From contig OX940864.1 in assembly GCA_954871525.1 (NCBI GenBank), positions 11,030,001 through 11,094,000 on the forward strand: DNA of 64,000 bases. The letters are read 5' to 3'. This document shows positions 56,411-64,000 of this stretch, piece after piece. The translations under genes were made by a program, and so were the position numbers. The notes under the pieces are model-generated. The model was given only the letters and a program-made list of their open reading frames with translations. It was not told the DNA's origin and did no database searches. The stretch is from Parietaria judaica (taxonomy: Eukaryota > Streptophyta > Magnoliopsida > Rosales > Urticaceae). Positions within the stretch are counted from its first letter, which is position 1. Every line of letters begins with the position of its first letter.

Positions 56411-59400
56411 ATGGATTCCAAATTTATCCTGGAGTCTGTCTTCCAGGCTGTCCTTGGTAGTGGCATTCAGATGCTGCTTGACAGGATTGCTTCCTCTGAT
56501 ATTGTCAGCTACATCACGGGAAACAAGGACTCCGACTTTAAGAGTCTTGTTAAGAGACTCGAGATTATGATGAGATCTCTCACTGGTGTGCTCGATGACG
56601 CCGAGCAGAGACAGATCAGGGACGATCCCCGAGTGGAGGCCTGGCTCGACGATGTTCAAGAAGCTGTGTTCGGCGCTGAGGATTTTCTGGATGAGATCGA
56701 ATACGAGGCTCTGCGCCTCAAAGTGACCGGAGATTCTGGTGCCGGCACCAGCGAGGTACGTCAACCCAAAAGACCAAAATTACTTTCCTTTTCTCGCAAT
56801 TCGAAAGATAGAGATTTGGAGAGCGGCGTTAGGAATATTCTTGATCGGCTGGAGGAGATTGCGAAACAGAAGGAACTCCTCGGCCTCAAAGAGACTCTTG
56901 CCGAGAAGAAACAGTGGCAGAGGCCGCCTTCGACGTGTCTGGTCGACGAATCTCTAATCTTTGGGAGGGATGCTGAAGAAGAAGCCATGATCAAGCTGTT
57001 AGTGTCAGGGGACGATACTTCTGGCGGCGAGAAGATAAGCGTGATTCCGATTGTGGGCATGGGTGGGATTGGCAAGACCACTCTTGCTCAAACAGTCTTT
57101 AACCATTCTCGAGTTAAGGAGGAGAAATTTGATCTCATGCTTTGGGTTTGTGTCTCCGAGAATTATGACGTTCATAGGACAACAAGCGCATTGCTTTCCT
57201 CAGCTTCTTCCTCTTATTCTCTAGACGGTGGCGACGACTTGAACTCGCTTCAAGTTAGGCTGAGAGACAAGTTAGCTGGAAAGAAGTTCTTGATTGTGTT
57301 GGATGATGTTTGGAACGATAAAGCCGCTGATTGGGAAGTCATGTGGATGCCTTTCAAAGATGGAGCTCAAGGAAGCAAAATCGTTGTGACCACCAGAAGC
57401 GAGGATGTTGCGCATGTCACGGGCAATGTCCCGACCCATTATCTCGGTGTCCTGACAGAAGAGATTTCCTGGAAACTATTTGCCAAGCACGCCTTTGGAA
57501 ACGAGGTAGATAGAAACCCAGAACTGGAAAAAATTGGCAGAGAAATTGTGAAGAAATGCGGTGGGTTGCCGTTGGCTTTGAAAACACTTGGACGTCTCTT
57601 GCGTTCCAAGTTGGACATTGTTCATTGGAAAGGAATTTTGGCAAGTGAGATATGGGAGCTTAAGGATGGTCAGAGCGACATTCTCCCAGCTTTGAGGTTG
57701 AGTTACTATTGTCTTCCCTCGCACTTAAAGCGATGTTTCGGTTACTGTGCGCTTTTCCCGAAAGACTATGAGATTGAAAAGGAAGAATTGGTCTCACTTT
57801 GGATGGCACAAGGTCTTTTGGAGCGACCACAAGGAAATATGAGGATAGAGGAAGTGGGTGATCAATATATCAATGACTTGCTATCCATGTCATTCTTTCA
57901 GCCATCAAGGTGGGGTAATCGCCGATTTATTATGCATGATCTCATTGTTGATTTGGCAATTTATGTTTCTCGTAAATATTTCTCTCGGCTAGAGGGTGCA
58001 ATTTCTAACGAGCATGTATTAAAAGAGACCACGCGGCATATTGCATGTGATTGGATTGACGATATAGTTTGCGAGCGATTCAATTCAATTCTCAAAGCTA
58101 CTCTCGTGCGGACTTTTATGCCATTTAATTATGGTAGATCTCAAAGCGCTCATATTACTTCGAAGGGACCAATACATGATTTATTTTCGAAGTTAAAGCA
58201 CTTGAGATCTTTTTCTTCCAATCTTGAAAAATGTGGAGGGATCGTTATTGATTCAATTTGTGAATTAAGGCATCTTCGTTTCCTGAAGTTATTTGACTCG
58301 TCTATCAAACACTTCCCTGATTCTTTATGCACGTTGTACAACTTACAAACTCTCATACTTATCTCTGAAGCTGGTACATTGCCCAAAAAATTTCATCATC
58401 TCATCAATTTGAGGCACCTTAAAGTCTCTTCGAAAAAGATAGAAGAACTGCCTGAATCTCTAAGTCGGTTGTCTAATCTACAGAAACTAGTCTTACGAGA
58501 ATGTGAGAAACTTAATAAGCTGCCCAAAGATCTTCATAATCTCATCAACTTGAGATATCTCGATGCCTCCAATAGTGCGCTTGAAGAACTGCCTGAATCC
58601 TTATGCCGATTGTCTGCTTTACAAGAGCTACACTTAGGAGGATGTGGGAAGCTCAATAAGATGCCCAAAGATCTTCATAATCTCATCAACTTGAGATATC
58701 TCGATGCTTCCAGAAGTGGGCTTGAAGAACTGCCTGAATCCTTATGCCGATTGTCTGCTTTACAAGAGCTACACTTAGGAGGATGTGGGAAGCTCAATAA
58801 GATGCCCAAAGATCTTCATAATCTCATCAACTTGAGATATCTCGATGCTTCCAGAAGTGGGCTTGAAGAACTGCCTGAATCCTTATGCCGATTGTCTGCT
58901 TTACAAGAGCTACACTTAGGAGGATGTGGGAAGCTCAATAAGATGCCCAAAGATCTTCATAATCTCATCAACTTGAGATATCTCGATGCTTCCAGAAGTG
59001 GGCTTGAAGAACTGCCTGAATCCTTATGCCGATTGTCTGCTTTACAAGAGCTACACTTAGGAGGATGTGGGAAGCTCAATAAGATGCCCAAAGATCTTCA
59101 CCATCTCATCAGTTTGAGATATCTCGATGCTTCCTATAGTGGGCTTGAAGAACTGCCTGAATCGTTTAGCCAAATGCCCAATTTACAACATTTGAGCTTA
59201 TCAGGTTGTTGGAAGATTAAAAAGCTACCAGAAAGCTTTCATCTTCTCGTTAATTTGAGCAATCTAAATGTTAAGGGAACCATCTTGGAAGACATGCCAA
59301 CACAAATATGTAAACTTCAAGGCCTTCACACTTTGAGCACCTTTGTTGTTGGAAAAGATAGAGGAGCAGGTCTAAGAGAATTGGCAAATCTCAAAAGTCT

Positions 59401-60688
59401 GAGAGGTCAGCTTTGCATCAAAAATCTACAAAATGTGGTAAATCCCGAGGATGATTTGGAGGTCAAACCGATTGAAAAGTTGCATCTCGATAAGTTAGAG
59501 TTTGAATGGAGCTCCCAAGAAACGAATGATTATACAAGACGAGAATTGAGAGTACTTGAAAATCTAGTGCCCCACACAAGCTTGGTAGAGCTTAAAATCA
59601 GTGGATATGGAGGTACTAAGTTCCCAGATTGGCTTAGTCATCATTCATACTGCAATATAGTCAGTCTAACTCTCTTTGAATGTAATAACTGCGCGAGTTT
59701 GCCACAACTCGGACAACTTCCATCACTGAAAACGCTTGGGATTGTTAGATTTGATGCAGTGGTGAAAGTGGGTCCTGAGTTTTACGGAACGAGTTCAGCA
59801 ATGCTTACAAAGCCATTTGCATCACTGGAAGAATTGAGTTTTGATGAGATGCGTAATTGGAAAGATTGGTCGATGCCAGATGGAGATGATGTAGCTTTTC
59901 CAAAACTGAAAAATCTCAGTTTGAGAAATTGCAACAGTCTTGAAGGGGACTTTCGTCGATTCTCACCAACTCTGATAGGCCTTAGCTTCTCTAATACACA
60001 ACAATACAGAGCGCAATTATGCCACCCTCTTACCGCTCTGCAAAGCCTAACCCTCGGAAGTTACAGCGGCACGAAATTGCTTTGGACTGAAAATTTGCCC
60101 CCAAATTTGACTACTCTTTCAGTATATAGCTGCAAGGAATTGAAGTTTCTTCCAGAGAATATGCGTGTGCTCCTCCCAGTTTTAACTAAATTGTGCATCT
60201 CTGACTGTGCTGAGTTGGAGTCGTTTCCTACATCTGGATTGCCTTTGAGTCTGCGTTCTCTCGGCATCGAACGCTGCGATAAGTTAGTGGCGTCCCGGAG
60301 GAACTGGAACTTGCAAGCACTTCCCAATCTTGAAGAATTCTCCATTGGGGGATACTATGGTGAAGATATGGAGTCGTTTCCGGAGCAAGGGCTGCTTCCT
60401 ACCACTCTGACTAAACTTGAAGTACACAGTATCGGATCTTTAAAGAGCCTAAACAACAAAGAGCTTCAACAACTCACCGCTCTCAAGAGACTACACATCT
60501 TTCGATGCGATAACTTGGAGACGATGACAGAAGATCCACTTCCGGGCTCTCTTGAGGATCTGTATATTTTATTTTGTCCTCTGCTAAAGGAGAAGTTACA
60601 GAGGGAAAGTGGAGAGTATTGGAACCACATTGCCCACATCCCCATAATTGAACTCAATGATAATCCAGTTAGTCCTCTATCTCGGTAG
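56411..60688 (+). CDS. CC-NB-ARC-LRR disease-resistance protein with expanded LRRs (CNL 3)
   Basis: Single exon, 1425 residues, starting MDSKFILESVFQAVLGSG. This start is shared with the relic at 47442; an ATG seven codons upstream is not. Coiled coil about 1-180; NB-ARC about 190-490 with P-loop GMGGIGKTT at 216-224, kinase-2 LIVLDDVW, GSKIVVTTR, KCGGLPLALKTLG, CFGYCALFPKDYE and MHD at 508-510. The LRR domain is longer than in CNL 1 and 2 because a 47-residue, two-LRR unit is repeated (residues about 704-910), three copies being identical in DNA. It ends REYWNHIAHIP-like, as CNL 2. The role is intracellular recognition of pathogen effectors; LRR expansion is where such receptors change specificity. 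Intact. Confidence 0.94.
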   Translation: MDSKFILESVFQAVLGSGIQMLLDRIASSDIVSYITGNKDSDFKSLVKRLEIMMRSLTGVLDDAEQRQIRDDPRVEAWLDDVQEAVFGAEDFLDEIEYEALRLKVTGDSGAGTSEVRQPKRPKLLSFSRNSKDRDLESGVRNILDRLEEIAKQKELLGLKETLAEKKQWQRPPSTCLVDESLIFGRDAEEEAMIKLLVSGDDTSGGEKISVIPIVGMGGIGKTTLAQTVFNHSRVKEEKFDLMLWVCVSENYDVHRTTSALLSSASSSYSLDGGDDLNSLQVRLRDKLAGKKFLIVLDDVWNDKAADWEVMWMPFKDGAQGSKIVVTTRSEDVAHVTGNVPTHYLGVLTEEISWKLFAKHAFGNEVDRNPELEKIGREIVKKCGGLPLALKTLGRLLRSKLDIVHWKGILASEIWELKDGQSDILPALRLSYYCLPSHLKRCFGYCALFPKDYEIEKEELVSLWMAQGLLERPQGNMRIEEVGDQYINDLLSMSFFQPSRWGNRRFIMHDLIVDLAIYVSRKYFSRLEGAISNEHVLKETTRHIACDWIDDIVCERFNSILKATLVRTFMPFNYGRSQSAHITSKGPIHDLFSKLKHLRSFSSNLEKCGGIVIDSICELRHLRFLKLFDSSIKHFPDSLCTLYNLQTLILISEAGTLPKKFHHLINLRHLKVSSKKIEELPESLSRLSNLQKLVLRECEKLNKLPKDLHNLINLRYLDASNSALEELPESLCRLSALQELHLGGCGKLNKMPKDLHNLINLRYLDASRSGLEELPESLCRLSALQELHLGGCGKLNKMPKDLHNLINLRYLDASRSGLEELPESLCRLSALQELHLGGCGKLNKMPKDLHNLINLRYLDASRSGLEELPESLCRLSALQELHLGGCGKLNKMPKDLHHLISLRYLDASYSGLEELPESFSQMPNLQHLSLSGCWKIKKLPESFHLLVNLSNLNVKGTILEDMPTQICKLQGLHTLSTFVVGKDRGAGLRELANLKSLRGQLCIKNLQNVVNPEDDLEVKPIEKLHLDKLEFEWSSQETNDYTRRELRVLENLVPHTSLVELKISGYGGTKFPDWLSHHSYCNIVSLTLFECNNCASLPQLGQLPSLKTLGIVRFDAVVKVGPEFYGTSSAMLTKPFASLEELSFDEMRNWKDWSMPDGDDVAFPKLKNLSLRNCNSLEGDFRRFSPTLIGLSFSNTQQYRAQLCHPLTALQSLTLGSYSGTKLLWTENLPPNLTTLSVYSCKELKFLPENMRVLLPVLTKLCISDCAELESFPTSGLPLSLRSLGIERCDKLVASRRNWNLQALPNLEEFSIGGYYGEDMESFPEQGLLPTTLTKLEVHSIGSLKSLNNKELQQLTALKRLHIFRCDNLETMTEDPLPGSLEDLYILFCPLLKEKLQRESGEYWNHIAHIPIIELNDNPVSPLSR
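58520..59083 (+). repeat. 141-bp LRR-coding tandem units in CNL 3
   Basis: Units at 58520-58660 (a few differences), 58661-58801, 58802-58942 and 58943-59083; the last three appear identical. A further diverged unit follows to about 59170. Each unit encodes 47 residues beginning MPKDLHNLINLRYLDASRSG and holds two LRRs, so copy changes keep the frame. Confidence 0.95.
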
Positions 60689-60775
60689 TTTCTCTTTCCT
60701 CTCTCAATTTAGTCCTCTTTTTTTATTCAATTTCTTTTTTCAGTTAACTTAAACCATATAATACGAACTTCTGGG

Positions 60776-63750
60776 TTTAGATGCTCTAAGTTTCCAAATC
60801 TATCAATGTACAGGTTTTTGGTACTAGCTAGCTCTTTCATCCGCATGCGATTTTGATCTCGCTCTACGGATCTGGAAGCCTGGCCATCTCTGAATGTTTG
60901 GAGTAGGAGCGTTCCATAAGTATCAAAAATGCGAACCGGGATTTGCAAAGTGCAACGTGAAGATATGGAGTCTTTTCCAGGTACAATCACTTAAAACTTC
61001 TCCAACATGCAGACGGGGAAGGAGAAGGATTTCAGGGCTCTCTTGAGTTTATGGCAGTTTGAGATTATCCATGTTAATTTCTTTAGGCTATGCTCCAATT
61101 TTGTACTGATTTTAATGAAACTTATTAAGATTTTGGGTCATTTCTGGTTTTCTTCATACAGGTGAGCTCTGGTTTTCATCTTGAGAGAAAAGAGCAACAT
61201 GGATGAGCTACGATCCTGATTGCATAAGCTTGTTCATCAGACTTCCGATGCAGATGTTTGTGATATCGACAATGATTGGTTTCTAGATTATGGAGAACTC
61301 GTGGCAATTTCTGTTCGTGAATCGAGCCTTGCACAAGCTGTTACGCTATCCTTTTTGGATATTTGGCCGAAGGTCTCTGGTCATGCGAAAGGAAAAGCAG
61401 TCACCAGGTACATGCTCTCTTTCAAGTCTCGTATCTATCGACATATACTCGTACGTTATTCTTGTAGGTTCGATGTTCTTAGTTATAACCAGATCCATTA
61501 ATGTGCAGGTTTTTGGTACTGGCTCTCTCGTCGCCTCAATAATTTTGGTGGTATGTCGAGTCCGGAAAATTCCGGTCGTCACATCAGCAGCTTCCTGTAT
61601 GGAACTGGGATTTGCAGAGTAAAAACGTGTCACTCGAGAAGGATGATGACATGAGAAGGATTTCTGGGCTCTCTCGAGTATCTGACAATTGGAGATTATC
61701 CATGTTTCGTTAGGTAATGTTCCGACTTTGTACCGATTTCAATGAAACTTCGTAGGATTTTGGGTTGGTTTTGATTTTCTTCATACAGGTGAGCTCTGGT
61801 TTTTCACTGAGAAATTGTCAGCCAGGAGAGGAATGTTCAGATTCTTATGGATGCCAAAAGATATCGAGTGTTTAAACTCGATCGCGACAGATTTTAGCGT
61901 GCTCGTGAGTCGTGATTTACCGGGTGATGTGGACAATATTGGTTTCTAGTTTATGGAAAAGTCTTGGCAATTTCTGTTCATCTGAGAGAGATGGGAGGTA
62001 ACGGAGAGCACCTTCGACAAGCATAAAAATTTCTTCGATAGAAATTGATGAGCTTCGTGAGGCCTTAGCAGGCGACGAGGAAGTGTAAACGCCGACATGC
62101 AAGACGTTGTTGTTACAGTCAAGGTTATTTTCTTTTTGCGAAAATTCTCTCATTTTCAAACTTTTTTCCATTAGTTTGTTTACGAGCTCTTTACTTTTAT
62201 TCAGTCTATCTTGGCATGCATGGAGGACTAATTGCATCTCGGTTCGCAGGTTTCTTATAAGCATGGAATCGGGGTCTTGAACCCGAGAAACTGTTGTTTG
62301 GAAACAAGAAGGAAACTCCACCTCTGAAAACAGTTGACTTTGGGCTCTGTCTTTGTCAAGCCATGTAATGTCTTTTTATCACTTGGTTGTTTCCTTTGAG
62401 AATTTTCCGAAATTTGAGGATTAATTTGAGAAACCCGTACGACATGACTTGAGATTCTAAAACGGAATTACGACCTTGAAATCGATGTTTGGAGATATTC
62501 TCTAGATCTTAATACTAATTCTCAAATGTTGCAGAAATTTCACACGAAGCTTTCTTTAGAATGGTGCAGTCTCATGGTTGAAGACTCTCAAGAACCGTCT
62601 GAGCTAACCTTGATTGTAAACCGCGCCTCTGTATTCCTCAGGCCTGGTAACATGCTGTACTAATTTGTACCTTATGGCAATTTTTGTCAATTGGTTGTTT
62701 TCTTTCCGTTTTGATGAAATCGTGAGAAATTTGTACCATGGCTCCTAAGGTTATAAAACAGAATTGCAGCCACGAAATAGATGTTTGGAGACAGTCTCTA
62801 CCTTTTGAGCAGGTTAGAATGATGCAGTCTCATGTTTGAAGAGTGAATGACTTTCATAGGGTTTGTTACTCTTCATGGTATAGTAAGGCTTATTATCTTA
62901 ACTATTTCTACTCTACGATGCAGAATCCGAAACCGAGCGTTGCGTACAAGCAATTATACAATCCTTTTTGGATTTCCAGAGAGATATTTGGCCTAAAGTC
63001 TCTGATCATGCTAAAAACCAGTTGTAAATGCTCGAATTAGATCCAAGGTGTAGGCAATTTCTTGGTGAGGATTTGTTTAATGTTAGGAAATTAAACCTCT
63101 CTCGTGAATTCGTTTTCGGATTTTTAAAGAAATAATAGTTTGTATATCGTCAAAAATGCAGATCATCCGTGGCTGAAGAATGCAAATTAGAAAGCTCCAA
63201 ATAATTTTGTTTGGGTGAAACTGTGACGAACAAGTTCGCACTGCGGGTATGTTCATACTTTGTACTGATCATAATGATTTTTTTTTTTTTTTTGGATTAT
63301 GGATCAGTTTGTAATGATTTTGTTTTCTTCATATAATTAAAGCCTGATTTTTGGCGAGTAGCTTTCGGTGGACGAAGTTGCATGTTTTCATATCTATGGA
63401 TACCAGAGAGAGAGGAAAGATTGACATGGATGAGCTTAGATCTGGATTGAATGAACTTGATCACAAGTCACAACAGAGTTAAGCATGATTCCTAGATCGC
63501 CTGAAAGCATACGTGCTCAACGGATTGTCGAAATTGACGAGCTCGTGAGGCCTCGGCCGATGAAGAGGGGAAGACAACAACGAAGAAGTCGCGAACACCA
63601 TCATGCAAGACATGGATACGGACAAGGTTATTTTGAATCCGTTTATATACGTTGTTTAGCTATTTTGTTTATGAAGACTAAGTAGTCTTTGGGTAATTTG
63701 CAGGGTTTCCATAAGGACAGGAAGATTGTCCCGATCACCGATGGCGATCT
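60776..63750 (+). pseudogene. Mosaic of repeated CNL 3'-end debris after CNL 3
   Basis: Broken LRR-end sequence is recognisable: GAAGATATGGAGTCTTTTCC at 60960 equals the EDMESF codons of CNL 3. GGGCTCTCTTGAGTTTATGG at 61035 and GGGCTCTCTCGAGTATCTGA at 61665 equal the PGSLEYL block. Around them, modules recur two or three times in order. One is CTTCATACAGGTGAGCTCTGG at 61153 and 61786, with a weaker copy at 63328. Another is CAGGTTTTTGGTACT at 60812 and 61507. A GATATTTGGCC module lies near 61361 and 62983, and GAGCTC/TTCGTGAGGCC near 62050 and 63539. A further 300-bp tandem pair lies at 62380-62580 and 62685-62845. No continuous reading frame. Probably several generations of partial gene duplicates. 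Confidence 0.65.
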
Positions 63751-64000
63751 CGGAGAGAGTTGTGTAAATACGTATGTGAGCGTGCGTAAACTATAATCAA
63801 TAAAAGAATCGTGGACGTAAGGAACTAAACCTTTTGGCCTGAACCACGTTAAAAAACCCCGTCTCCGGTTTCTGCAATTTCGCAATTAGTTTGTTGCATT
63901 TCACATAAGAAATAAATTAGGGACATATCTGACAATTCGTGAGCTGAAAGCCAATATTGTCTTAGCTTGAGTCCGTTAATGATTGAAATACTCAACAATT
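63751..64000. other. End of window, no feature recognised
   Basis: Mixed-composition sequence following the CNL debris. No ORF or repeat I can assign. Confidence 0.4.

Overview
The window looks like nuclear DNA from a dicot plant. It is strongly AT-rich, its genes have plant-type introns, its intergenic space is dense with small non-autonomous DNA transposons, and the recognisable proteins belong to plant families: DUF642 cell-wall protein, PXC3-type LRR receptor kinase, and CC-NB-ARC-LRR resistance proteins of the RPP13-like 1 type. The species cannot be named from the sequence alone. I see no rRNA, functional tRNA, organellar insert, CRISPR array or reverse-transcriptase ORF.

Layout. 0-6 kb: transposon-rich. 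The tail of a hAT element sits in a tRNA-derived SINE. It is followed by a terminal-inverted-repeat (TIR) element that has captured the first coding part of the kinetochore gene KNL1 (minus strand), then two hAT-type elements with 8-bp target duplications. 7.8-10.3 kb: one intact three-exon DUF642 gene on the minus strand. 10.4-33.8 kb: a gene-poor stretch of AT-rich DNA with at least eight recognisable non-autonomous elements (CACTA-like, hAT, MITE, Mutator-like), several microsatellites and SINE pieces. 34.2-37.6 kb: an intact two-exon LRR receptor-like (pseudo)kinase, PXC3 type. 38.9-39.9 kb: a 971-bp almost perfect palindrome.

40.4-63.9 kb: a resistance-gene cluster, all on the plus strand. 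It has two intact single-exon CNL genes (40484-44431 and 56411-60688), one CNL broken by a 10-bp deletion (49320-53254), a CC-only CNL relic that dies at its P-loop (47442-48105), an LRR-end relic (46505-46915), and a mosaic of repeated 3' CNL debris after the last gene. A 1199-bp hAT element with a perfect target duplication lies just behind the first CNL. The last CNL carries three identical 141-bp LRR units in tandem, a sign of very recent intragenic expansion.

The three intact loci outside the cluster and the CNLs do not form a pathway. DUF642 acts in the cell wall, PXC3 at the plasma membrane in vascular or developmental signalling, and the CNLs in intracellular pathogen sensing. The main biology of the window is birth and death of immune receptors and DNA-transposon activity, including gene-fragment capture. 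The strongest leads are the KNL1-carrying element and its relatives with ATTAACG minisatellites, the nested young palindrome upstream of the CNL cluster, and the identical LRR units.
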